Part shown: piece after piece, positions 1-6,026 of the stretch
Layout of the letters: each line of letters starts with the position of its first letter
How positions within the stretch are numbered: position 1 is the first letter of the stretch
From: Spirochaetaceae bacterium
Lineage (GTDB): Bacteria; Spirochaetota; Spirochaetia; Treponematales; Treponemataceae
Direction of reading: 5' to 3'
NCBI GenBank assembly: GCA_031272345.1
Contig: JAISTZ010000144.1
Span: forward strand, 1-9,130
Length of the DNA stretch: 9,130 bases
Notes under the pieces: generated by a model
Databases searched by the model: none
The model's input: only the letters and a program-made list of their open reading frames with translations
Told to the model about the DNA's origin: nothing
Position numbers and translations under genes: made by a program

Positions 1-1360
1 TAAAGGCGGTGAACGTGGAGCCTTTGCCATAGACGCTTTTCACGGTGATGAAGCCTCCCATCAGTTCAAGGAGCTGCTTCGTGATGGCCAGCCCCAGCCC
101 CATGCCCTGCTCCCGCCGGGAGGAGGTGCCCCGGTAGAAGATCTCGAAGATGTGGGGCAGGTCCTTCTCGTCGATTCCAGCGCCGTCGTCCTGCACGGTG
201 ATGAGGGCCCGCTGGCCGTCCAGGTGCGCGCCGATGAGGATGCGCCCGCCCTTCCGGGTGTACCTGATGGCGTTGTTCACCAGGTTTTCCAGGGCCCGGG
301 TCACCATGCGCTCGTCCATGGGGACCGAAAGACCCTGGGGCAGGTCTATGCGGGTTTCTATCCTGCGGCCCAGAATTTCCCCGTCGGCCCGCGCCCGCTT
401 GGCGAAGTCCCCCAGGAAGGCCCCCAGGTCCACGGGCTTCAGGCCGCGTCTCCACCGGTCGGAATCGGTCCGCACGAACTCAAGGAGGTCGTCGATCATG
501 CCCTCGAGCTGGTCAGCCTTGGCCACGATGATTTTTACCGGGTCGATGTTCGCCTCCGGGGCCGGGGTGACTCCGTCTTCGATCGCCTCGGCATAGCCCT
601 TGATCAGGGCCAGGGGGGTCTTGAGGTCGTGGGTGATTCCCATGATGAACCGGCTCCGCCGCTGTTCCTCCTCTTTTAATTCCAGCCTCATGCGGTTGAA
701 GGATTCCGTGAGGGAGGTTATCTCGTTGATACCCTTGAGGTCGATTTCAAGGTCCAGATCCCCCGAGGCGATCCGCCTGGTGGCCCCTTCCAGGACCGTC
801 ACGGACCTGGTGATGGACCGGGCGATGAGGAAGGACATGAGCATGGCGAAGAGCACCACCAGGGCGATCGCGACCAGGAGCAGGTTGTACATGGGGAAGG
901 GCGGCCTGGGACGGGAATTTCTGTCACCCCCCCAGGGCACGGATTGCAGGAGGATGTAGACCCGGCTTCCCCGTATCCAGGGGGGGGTCTCGAAGGAATA
1001 CCCATACCCGGAATTGACGGACCCTATGAGGGACATGATGCGTTCCCCGGTTTCCCGGCTCCCGGGGCGGATTCCCTGAATCGTGGAATAGATCACCATC
1101 ATGTCCTCCCGGAAGACCGCCACATTCGTGTTGGGCCTCATCCGGGCGATGAAGGAGGCGATGCTCTCCAGATCTTTCTGGCTGAGGCGTTCGTTCAGGA
1201 AGGGGGTGATTTCCTCGTAGACCGGGGTCATCATTTGGGCCGCGTTTGCCGCATTGTTTGCCAGGCGTATGCGGAACATCACCCATTGGCCCAGGACAGC
1301 CAGAACCGGCACCACGATGATGCCCAGAATCAACAGGTAAAAGTAGGATTTGATTTTCAT
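1..1360 (-). CDS. Membrane sensor histidine kinase (3' end beyond window)
   Basis: Partial: 453 codons are visible and the reading frame is still open at the left edge, probably only a few residues short of the end. The order is TM1 (about residues 6-29), an extracytoplasmic sensor region (about 30-155), TM2 (about 158-180), HAMP linker (about 180-232), HisKA with H-box FIMGITHDLKTPLA (phospho-acceptor His244), then HATPase_c with N-box LENLVNNAIRYT (359-368), G1 box DDGAGID (391-397), F-box (404-409) and G2 box GMGLGLAI (419-426). All catalytic motifs are intact. By family knowledge it autophosphorylates on His244 and passes phosphate to the regulator encoded just upstream. Its ATG (1360-1358) overlaps the regulator's TGA as ATGA, which suggests translational coupling. 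The sensor region matches no domain I recognise, so the signal is unknown. A role in envelope or drug stress is inferred only from the adaptor gene across the island. Confidence 0.95.
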   Translation of the reverse strand, partial: MKIKSYFYLLILGIIVVPVLAVLGQWVMFRIRLANNAANAAQMMTPVYEEITPFLNERLSQKDLESIASFIARMRPNTNVAVFREDMMVIYSTIQGIRPGSRETGERIMSLIGSVNSGYGYSFETPPWIRGSRVYILLQSVPWGGDRNSRPRPPFPMYNLLLVAIALVVLFAMLMSFLIARSITRSVTVLEGATRRIASGDLDLEIDLKGINEITSLTESFNRMRLELKEEEQRRSRFIMGITHDLKTPLALIKGYAEAIEDGVTPAPEANIDPVKIIVAKADQLEGMIDDLLEFVRTDSDRWRRGLKPVDLGAFLGDFAKRARADGEILGRRIETRIDLPQGLSVPMDERMVTRALENLVNNAIRYTRKGGRILIGAHLDGQRALITVQDDGAGIDEKDLPHIFEIFYRGTSSRREQGMGLGLAITKQLLELMGGFITVKSVYGKGSTFTAF

Positions 1361-2055
1361 GGGCCCTCCTCTCCTGTGTTGAGCCTGTAGCCCATGCCGT
1401 GGACGGTCTCTATGTACGCGGGCTCCGCGGGGTTGTCCTCTATCTTTTTGCGGAGCCGCTGGATGTAGACCGCCACGGTGGTGAGGTCCCCGTAGTTGTT
1501 CTGCCAACATTCGTTGTATATCTGCTCCGGTCCGGAGGGCCGCCCCGCGTGCCGGGCCAGGTACGAGAGGACCTCGTATTCCTTGGCGGAGAGCTGGATT
1601 TTTTCGTCATTTTTTTTGAGCACACAGGCGTCGAAGTCCAGGGTGAAGGGACCGAACCGGAAGGACTTGCCCGGAGCTTCCTCCTGAATCCGCCGGATCC
1701 GCTGCAAGAGGGCCCGCACCCTGGCCGCCAGGACCCTCGGGGAAAAGGGCTTGGTGACGAATTCGTCCGCCCCGGTGGAGAACCCGGAGATGAGATCCTC
1801 GTCGCTGTTCCGGGCGGACACGATGATCACCGGGATGCCGCTCCTGCGGCGGAGGGTCTGGAGAAATTCAAACCCGTCCATCCCCGGCAGATTCAAGTCG
1901 AGGATGATCAGGTCGGGCTGCCGGGTTTCCAGCATGACCAGCCCCTCCTCGGCGCTCTCCACGGCTTGCACGTCCAGGCCCTCCTTGGTAAGGTAGAGGC
2001 TGACCAGCTCGGACAGTTCCCTGACATCTTCTATAATCAGTACGTCCCCTTTCAT
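1357..2055 (-). CDS. OmpR/PhoB-family response regulator
   Basis: 232 aa. The receiver domain (about 3-120) has the acidic pair E9/D10, phospho-acceptor Asp53 in LIILDLNLPGMDG, Ser80 and Lys102 in FVTKPFSP. A winged-helix DNA-binding domain follows (about 131-228), with the recognition-helix segment TVAVYIQRLRKKIE and the closing motif YIETVHGMGYRL typical of OmpR/PhoB. I chose the ATG at 2055 because family members begin a few residues before the first beta strand (DVLIIED). A TTG 36 bases upstream (2091) is also open. There is no strong Shine-Dalgarno; a G-rich run lies about 14 bases upstream. It is the first gene of a two-gene unit with the kinase, overlapping it by 4 bases. Its upstream DNA (2105-2163) is one of the island's flanking repeats, and a 29-bp piece of its coding sequence (1737-1765, around the Lys102 motif) recurs at 7907-7935. 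Confidence 0.95.
   Translation of the reverse strand: MKGDVLIIEDVRELSELVSLYLTKEGLDVQAVESAEEGLVMLETRQPDLIILDLNLPGMDGFEFLQTLRRRSGIPVIIVSARNSDEDLISGFSTGADEFVTKPFSPRVLAARVRALLQRIRRIQEEAPGKSFRFGPFTLDFDACVLKKNDEKIQLSAKEYEVLSYLARHAGRPSGPEQIYNECWQNNYGDLTTVAVYIQRLRKKIEDNPAEPAYIETVHGMGYRLNTGEEGP
1737..1765 (+). repeat. 29-bp repeat, original copy inside response regulator
   Basis: This is a perfect 29-base match to 7907-7935 in the same orientation, starting TCGGGGAAAAGGGC and ending GACGAATTCG. Here it encodes the conserved FVTKPFSP segment of the regulator on the minus strand, so this is the source copy and the other is the relic. Confidence 0.9.
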
Positions 2056-2104
2056 GGGTATAACTATAGTCCCCCTTTTCCCCGTCCGCAAGAAAAAATC
2101 TCGA

Positions 2105-2163
2105 ATATAACAAAAAATTATAAACCTTTTACCCCGGATTTATGGCTTTGCCCGGCGCTGCCG
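2105..2163 (+). repeat. 59-bp direct repeat, left island boundary
   Basis: This is a perfect 59-base match to 7949-8007, starting ATATAACAAAAAATTATAAA and ending CGGCGCTGCCG. It lies just upstream of the response-regulator start, so it probably holds that gene's promoter region. The AT-rich core reads TATAAT on the minus strand (2122-2117) and TATAAA on the plus strand, but I see no convincing -35 box at the right spacing on either strand. Sequence similarity to the right copy stops abruptly at 2163/2164, which marks the left island junction. Confidence 0.9.
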
Positions 2164-2475
2164 GCACGTCCTCAACCGGCTATGCCGGTCTGCGGATTGT
2201 GACCCCGCCCGGAACGTCGCTACGGCGCTTTCCCACCCTCCATGGACGGACGGACCAGCGGGCAATCGGTTTGCGCTTAGCTCATGGGAGGGGACTCGCC
2301 GCCAAGGCGGAAGCCGGAATCCAGCGGCAAAATTGGTGCCGGCGCCATGCCCGGTCTGCCGAATCTCGGTGTGACTCGCCCGCAAATTTTTACCGCGATG
2401 GCGACGAAGGCGACGACGGAAGACTCCCTGCAACCCCGCCCCTGCAAAGCCTCGCAATCACTCCGGCAAAAAGCG
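2164..2475. other. GC-rich stretch without a recognisable gene
   Basis: About 310 bases are open in several frames on both strands, as GC-rich non-coding DNA often is, and no frame gives a recognisable protein. It contains short palindromes and half-repeats: CCGCC AA GGCGG near 2300, the near-palindrome TGGTGCCGGCGCCA near 2335-2348, and two related GACTCGCC motifs near 2293 and 2374. On the minus strand it carries CTGGATTCCGGC, which resembles the core of palindromic intergenic repeats found in many bacteria. Base composition changes sharply near 2460, where the AT-rich zinc-finger-like gene ends. My best guess is a decayed or dispersed intergenic repeat. Confidence 0.5.
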
Positions 2476-3351
2476 TCAAGAGTCTTCATAATTATCCAAC
2501 TCCTCATACTCTTCGTCCTCAGTTTTTATTATAAAATCCATGTCCCTTTTGCTGACACATTCCCCATATTCATCCTGTTTTTCAAGCAACTCTTCCTCTG
2601 TCGTATAAGGCGCAATAATCCATTTAAGACCTTCGATGACACTGATTCTTAAAATGGTTTTTTCTGTATCATGTGCCTGATTTACTATATCTTCACCGGC
2701 TACAGTATTCAAGCAAGCAAACATTTTCCCTATTGTGTTGATTGACCTGATACCGCTTCTGAAATTTGTCCCCCTATCGCAATCCCAACAAAATTGAGTG
2801 CCAAATCTGTCGTTGTATTTGCAATGAATACAGACCTTTTCATGAGCACGGGCTGTTCCGACTTTTGCCCGATAGTGTTTTTCTTCTTCAGTTTCTTCTC
2901 CCTGTTCAAATGTATATACCGCTTCTGCGTTTTCAATTTCTTGTTGATTGGAGAAGTCTATACCGCTTGCTGTAGCATCATCGAGGAATTTCTTTGCTAC
3001 ATTTTCAATCCCAAACGGATGCAAAACAAACTGCAATGCTGTCAGCATCCCTGTCTGACGTAAGCGCATATTTTGGTCGGCGTTCTCGTCGTTTTCTGCT
3101 CCTTGTAATGCAGAGTTCACTGCAAAAAGCATCAAAGCGATATTGTACAGAGGACGTGTCATAGGCACATACAATGAACCGAAAGCACAATCCCAGCAAA
3201 AATGATTCTGAACATCAATGTTTCGGCAATTTCTGCATACATTTTCTTCCGGGCCTATTGTACCGCCATGCGCAAGCCGGTAGTTCCTCTCTTCCTGTAT
3301 GATACGGTCGATTTGCGTATCAGATAAGAGTTCGTAATCAATTTTTTTCAT
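2476..3351 (-). CDS. Tandem zinc-finger-like protein with two CxxC-CxxC modules
   Basis: 291 aa; I do not recognise the family. It is built from two repeats of about 110-130 aa. Module 1 opens with EERNYRLAHG and carries C39-x2-C42 x9 C52-x2-C55 (CWDC). Module 2 opens with EEKHYRAKVG and carries C174-x2-C177 x10 C188-x2-C191 (again CWDC). Each knuckle is followed by a helical, fairly hydrophobic stretch (about 64-125 and 199-262). The four-cysteine spacing is typical of structural zinc-ribbon sites, so zinc binding is likely but inferred. The C-terminus is very acidic (about 277-290). There is no signal peptide or clear TM segment, so it is probably cytoplasmic. AAGGA lies about 7 bases before the ATG at 3351. 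It is the last gene of the minus-strand train and is AT-richer than the flanks. No terminator is evident downstream. Confidence 0.85.
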   Translation of the reverse strand: MKKIDYELLSDTQIDRIIQEERNYRLAHGGTIGPEENVCRNCRNIDVQNHFCWDCAFGSLYVPMTRPLYNIALMLFAVNSALQGAENDENADQNMRLRQTGMLTALQFVLHPFGIENVAKKFLDDATASGIDFSNQQEIENAEAVYTFEQGEETEEEKHYRAKVGTARAHEKVCIHCKYNDRFGTQFCWDCDRGTNFRSGIRSINTIGKMFACLNTVAGEDIVNQAHDTEKTILRISVIEGLKWIIAPYTTEEELLEKQDEYGECVSKRDMDFIIKTEDEEYEELDNYEDS

Positions 3352-3365
3352 TTCCCATTCCTTCG

Positions 3366-3581
3366 CTATTCTTGATCTACAGCACAGTACAACCCATTCC
3401 GAGCAGTACTTCCCGCAGCGGAATAATGGCCGCCGATTCCATATCCATCACGCCCGCGTCTCCAACGCGATTCTTCCCATTTCATGAGCACAACGGTCCC
3501 AACCTCGTCGCAAGAAGTCACGCCCCATGTGTGCTGAAAAAACAGGCGCACGATATGGCGTGTTATTTTATCAATGAACAT
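3366..3581 (-). CDS. Doubtful 71-aa hypothetical ORF
   Basis: This ORF fills the gap between the two cysteine-rich genes. It overlaps the end of the upstream gene by 19 bases and stops 14 bases before the downstream ATG, which is operon-like spacing. The protein is basic and glycine-rich in its second half (RWRRGRDGYGIGGH), with two cysteines and no recognisable domain. Against it: there is no Shine-Dalgarno before the ATG at 3581, and an internal ATG at MKWEESRW has none either. It may be a remnant of a degraded gene or chance coding. Confidence 0.3.
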   Translation of the reverse strand: MFIDKITRHIVRLFFQHTWGVTSCDEVGTVVLMKWEESRWRRGRDGYGIGGHYSAAGSTARNGLYCAVDQE

Positions 3582-3844
3582 TTTACATGTGCATTGTCAT
3601 CTAGCCCCTCAATGCGGAGAGTTGCTGAAAACAAATCTGTCGCATTGACGAATACATCATACACCTTACCACAAGAGCATTTATAATGCTTTGTATCTGT
3701 CTCGTCCCGACTCGCCATAGATTCACCTGCATTTGCTCTTGGAATGGCAAGGTTGCCCTCTATCTTCTTCCCGCATTGCCGACACTTAAAATTGAACGCA
3801 ACGCATCCGTGCCCGACAATCTCGTCAAACTCAATTTCTCTCAT
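3563..3844 (-). CDS. Small CxxC/CxC putative zinc-binding protein
   Basis: 93 aa; family not recognised. Cysteine pairs at C21-x2-C24 (FKCRQCGKK) and C56-x-C58 (YKCSCGKVYDV) lie on short beta-like stretches about 30 residues apart, like the two knuckles of a small zinc ribbon. Another lone cysteine is C14. No signal peptide or TM segment is visible. I chose the ATG at 3844 because GAGGAG lies 8 bases upstream. A GTG 30 bases further up (3874) is in frame but falls inside a 9-bp hairpin and lacks a ribosome site. The gene follows the LRR/Lcl gene on the same strand and precedes the tandem CxxC protein, so two unrelated putative zinc proteins are adjacent. Function unknown. Confidence 0.75.
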   Translation of the reverse strand: MREIEFDEIVGHGCVAFNFKCRQCGKKIEGNLAIPRANAGESMASRDETDTKHYKCSCGKVYDVFVNATDLFSATLRIEGLDDNAHVKCSLIK

Positions 3845-3871
3845 ATTCAAACTCCTCACAACGCAAACGTT

Positions 3872-3894
3872 CACCCCGCAGCATGTGCGGGGTG
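3872..3894 (-). promoter_or_regulatory. 9-bp perfect hairpin in the leader of the small CxxC gene
   Basis: CACCCCGCA (3872-3880) pairs perfectly with TGCGGGGTG (3886-3894) around a 5-base loop. On the minus strand no U-run follows, so it is not a standard intrinsic terminator for the LRR gene. It ends about 20 bases before the GAGGAG of the next gene and could be an RNA-stability or attenuation element. Confidence 0.5.
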
Positions 3895-3910
3895 TATTTC
3901 AAACAGACAC

Positions 3911-3939
3911 AAAAACCCTCACGGGCAGCATATTTGCCC
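3911..3939 (-). terminator. Weak terminator-like hairpin after LRR/Lcl gene
   Basis: On the minus strand, GGGCA (3939-3935) pairs with TGCCC (3927-3923) around 7 bases. Seven more bases follow, then five T (3915-3911). The stem is short and the T-run is displaced, so this is at best a leaky terminator; transcription may continue into the small CxxC gene. Confidence 0.3.
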
Positions 3940-3961
3940 CTGAAGAGAAGCCACACCGCTA

Positions 3962-5542
3962 CTAAAAAGCCCGCACCGCACGAACACTGCCCTCACCGTC
4001 CTTGCCGTAGTTGGCTTGGTAGCCGCCGCTGAAACTCTGCCCCCAGGCGCTGGTTCTCCAGTTAGCGTACTCAGAGGAAGACCAGTACACCGTGTCACTA
4101 AAGTCACCCCGCCCTTGCTTCTTGAGGTTCTTGTACATCAGATCGAGTTCTTCTTTGCTTGGCAAAAACCAGTCATCGTAGCCGTAAAGGTCAAGTTCGT
4201 CGCACAACTGCGCGGCCATGCCGGTCTTTCCTCCTTCTGAAAGAGCAGCCACGATGCGTTCGGTATTCTGTTTTCCGGTTCCTATGTCGTCTGAAGTGTC
4301 GCCAACGTCAATACCGTCGCCCCACCCAGCATTCCATCCTGACCAGAGTATCAGGGGAGCGGCTTCAAGGTAGCGCCATCCATCCGTAACTGAACCTTTG
4401 TCATAAAAAATCCAGCCGCCCGCAGGGCCGCGGTCGCCGATTTTGTACTCCGCCGCGGGTTCGGCTTTCTTCTTTTGCGCGGCGGCAGAGGAAACTTTTG
4501 TTATCGCATTATTGCCGGAGAACGAATCCCGGTAGTAGATAAATTCTCTCTGCATGTCTATGCTTTTCAAACGGTTCTTCGCAAAAGCTTCCTGTCCGAT
4601 GAGCGTGACGCTCGCCGGTATGACAAGGCTCGTCAGACCTTTGCCGGAAAAGGCCCCGACTCCGATGGACGTTACACCATTCGGAATAAGCACACGTTCC
4701 ACTGATTTTTTGTTGAAGGTATTGGAGCCTATGTGCTTTACCGCCAGCCCGCCCGCCTTTTCCGGTATCCGTATGGATGAGGACTCACCATTGTACTTGA
4801 CAAGCGCCGCTCCCCAGCGCGTTACGATATACTCGAAATCCCCGTCTTTTGTCGTCGTCCGGTATTTCAAGTCCGGTGCATAACTTCCCGCCTTCATGTC
4901 GTTGCACACGTAATCCCAAAACAGGTTGTTCCCGCGTTCGCCGATGTCGTTAGTCTGCCATCCCTTTGAATGAGACTCGTTATCTTCCTCGATAAATGTA
5001 GTCCCATCAAAGGAAAAATACGAACCCAGAGTAACGCTGGTCAGTTGCTTGTTCCGGGCAAAGGCATACTTGCCTATCCTCGTGCCGGTACCGGAAAGCG
5101 TAATCTTTGCCAGCAGGTTGTGCGAAAACGCCCGCTCGCCGATAGATTCTACCGTACCGGGAAGGGTTACGTTCGTGAGGCTGTTGTCGTAGAACGCCCT
5201 TTTCCCTATGGACACAAGCCCCTTGCCAAAGGTAACGCTGGCCAGTTTGTTGGTCTCAAAGGCGGATTCGCCGATGCTTACTACGCTGTCGGGGATGGTA
5301 ACGCCGGTCAGGTTGTCCTGCTTGATGAACGCTTTATCCCCAATCGCCGTGACCGCCTTGCCGCCGAGGGCAGCGGGAATCTTTACCACGCTGTCCCAGC
5401 CCACATACTTGGTGATGGTCACACCGCCGTCTTTGTTTACCGTTGTCTCAAAGTCGCTCTCCGCGCTCTGGGCAAATGCCGCTTGTCCCATTGCCGCCAG
5501 TAAGCAGACGGCAAAACCGAACAGAAATTTTCTGTTTCTCAT
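3962..5542 (-). CDS. Secreted BspA-type LRR protein with C-terminal Lcl/DUF1566 domain
   Basis: 526 aa from the ATG at 5542, chosen because AAGGAAGG precedes it and a classic signal peptide follows (MRNRKFLFGFAVCLLAA..., likely signal peptidase I cut after AFA24). An in-frame ATG at 5560 is less likely. Residues 30-172 hold Treponema-type LRR_5 repeats of about 22-23 aa (pattern LxxVTIPxSVxSIGExAF). A linker (about 173-232) leads to a second, shorter block (about 233-345) that opens with a related DFEY module. A KKKAEPA linker then leads to an Lcl/DUF1566 C-type-lectin-like domain (about 366-526) with GPAGGWIFYD, DDWFLPSKEELDLMY, YWSSSE and terminal VRAVRAF. LRR_5/BspA proteins are surface or secreted adhesins, so a binding role outside the cell is likely. 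The C-terminal codon pattern suggests diversity-generating retroelement mutagenesis. The signal-peptide DNA is shared with the lipoprotein gene. Confidence 0.92.
   Translation of the reverse strand: MRNRKFLFGFAVCLLAAMGQAAFAQSAESDFETTVNKDGGVTITKYVGWDSVVKIPAALGGKAVTAIGDKAFIKQDNLTGVTIPDSVVSIGESAFETNKLASVTFGKGLVSIGKRAFYDNSLTNVTLPGTVESIGERAFSHNLLAKITLSGTGTRIGKYAFARNKQLTSVTLGSYFSFDGTTFIEEDNESHSKGWQTNDIGERGNNLFWDYVCNDMKAGSYAPDLKYRTTTKDGDFEYIVTRWGAALVKYNGESSSIRIPEKAGGLAVKHIGSNTFNKKSVERVLIPNGVTSIGVGAFSGKGLTSLVIPASVTLIGQEAFAKNRLKSIDMQREFIYYRDSFSGNNAITKVSSAAAQKKKAEPAAEYKIGDRGPAGGWIFYDKGSVTDGWRYLEAAPLILWSGWNAGWGDGIDVGDTSDDIGTGKQNTERIVAALSEGGKTGMAAQLCDELDLYGYDDWFLPSKEELDLMYKNLKKQGRGDFSDTVYWSSSEYANWRTSAWGQSFSGGYQANYGKDGEGSVRAVRAF
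3965..4087 (-). other. Candidate DGR variable region at the C-terminus of the LRR/Lcl protein
   Basis: These are the last 41 codons. Between the fixed YWSSSE (486-491) and the fixed end VRAVRAF (520-526), many codons are NNC/NNT forms reachable from AAC or AAT by changing only adenines. In the stretch after SFS they read GGC GGC TAC, then CAA, then GCC AAC TAC GGC, AAG, GAC GGT, GAG, GGC AGT, followed by a GC-rich end. From memory, related treponemal Lcl domains carry mostly Asn at these places with the same fixed Q and K. No reverse transcriptase or template repeat is in the window, so this is a hypothesis. Confidence 0.5.
5443..5542 (-). repeat. Export/N-terminal module, reference copy in the LRR gene
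   Basis: The first 51 bases of the LRR gene (5492-5542) match the start of the lipoprotein gene (6792-6842) at 47 of 51 positions. The adjoining part (5443-5498) matches 7151-7206 at 54 of 56 positions. A weaker ungapped continuation runs to 5421 / 7129, with an identical 11-base block ACACCGCCGTC at the far end. The two matched segments overlap within this copy. Confidence 0.85.
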
Positions 5543-5580
5543 ACAATCCTTCCTTGCCACTTTTTGCGGCTTGTTAGTTT

Positions 5581-5600
5581 CCCCGCCACTACGAGCGGGG
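5581..5600 (-). promoter_or_regulatory. GC-rich hairpin in the leader of the LRR/Lcl gene
   Basis: CCCCGC (5581-5586) pairs with GCGGGG (5595-5600) around an 8-base loop. It sits between the terminator of the TM2 gene and the ribosome site of the LRR gene, with no U-run after it on the minus strand. No clear promoter is visible here. Confidence 0.4.
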
Positions 5601-5607
5601 GTTACCG

Positions 5608-5636
5608 AAAAATCCGGCGCACGAAGCCCGCGCCGG
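5608..5636 (-). terminator. Rho-independent terminator of the TM2 gene
   Basis: On the minus strand CCGGCGC (5636-5630), a 9-base loop, GCGCCGG (5620-5614) and ATTTTT (5613-5608) form a 7-bp GC stem with a U-run. It begins 11 bases after the TAA of the TM2 gene. It would reduce read-through from the upstream genes into the LRR/Lcl gene. Confidence 0.75.
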
Positions 5637-5647
5637 TAGGCTTCATG

Positions 5648-5881
5648 TTACTTTGCAGGTGCCCATTTCCCACTAACAAAGACAAACTCTTTGTCATAGT
5701 GTCCAAGATTGGTGAGGGCAATAATCCAGTCAATCAAAGCCCATACGCCAAGCCCCCCGGCAGTGATAAGTTTGAGGATGCCAAGTCCAACCTGGCCACG
5801 CATAAATCGATCAACACCAATCGCCCCAAAGCAAAAGGTCCCCACCCAGGTAAAGATGTTTTTATCAATACGCTTTTCCAT
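5648..5881 (-). CDS. TM2-domain small membrane protein
   Basis: 77 aa. It matches the TM2 domain pattern: a short basic start (MEKRIDKN), a first helix (FTWVGTFCFGAIGVDRFMRG, about 10-29) with the typical G-x2-DRF-x-RG turn, a glycine-rich segment (QVGLGILKLITAGGLGVW) and a second helix ending in ALIDWIIALT, then a polar tail. It should sit in the inner membrane as a two-helix hairpin; the biochemical role of bacterial TM2 proteins is not established. The ATG at 5881 is preceded by GGAGG with 7 bases spacing. An ATG 4 bases upstream is out of frame. The ribosome site directly abuts a strong 7-bp hairpin (5892-5911). A good terminator follows. The upstream intergenic region is highly structured. 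Confidence 0.9.
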   Translation of the reverse strand: MEKRIDKNIFTWVGTFCFGAIGVDRFMRGQVGLGILKLITAGGLGVWALIDWIIALTNLGHYDKEFVFVSGKWAPAK

Positions 5882-5891
5882 TCATACTCCT

Positions 5892-6016
5892 CCGCCGGTT
5901 TCCCCCGGCGGTTGCTGTCTATTCCAGCAGTCAATTTTTCACCCCATACGGGGTTACACGGCGGGCGGGAATTGAACCCGTCAACAACCCGTATACCGGA
6001 TTGCTACCTTCGCCGT
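5892..6016 (-). other. Highly structured intergenic RNA leader with tRNA-like two-armed fold
   Basis: Read 5' to 3' on the minus strand, the visible helices are: closing stem ACGGCG / CGCCGT (6016-6011 with 5963-5958); inside it a 5-bp arm with 7-base loop, AATCC-GGTATAC-GGGTT (6002-5986), and a T-arm-like arm cGGG-TTCAATT-CCCg (5980-5966). Then follow ACCCC-GTAT-GGGGT (5954-5941), TGCTG-7-CAGCA (about 5929-5913) and CCGCCGG-6-CCGGCGG (5911-5892), ending at the TM2 gene's ribosome site. The geometry resembles a tRNA without its D-arm, but there is no T33 and no CCA, so it is not a normal tRNA. It could be a cis-regulatory leader or a decayed tRNA or att remnant. Confidence 0.4.
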
Positions 6017-6026
6017 TCAGACTCCA

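Noticed and set aside
1399..2202. Long plus-strand open frame opposite the response regulator (267 aa)
   Set aside because: It is a shadow: the minus strand carries an intact OmpR-family protein with every family motif, and the plus-strand translation has no recognisable features.
2140..2534. Long open frames on both strands across the GC-rich spacer
   Set aside because: Both are open at once, are rich in Arg, Pro and Ala, and have no ribosome sites or domains. This is typical of GC-rich non-coding DNA.
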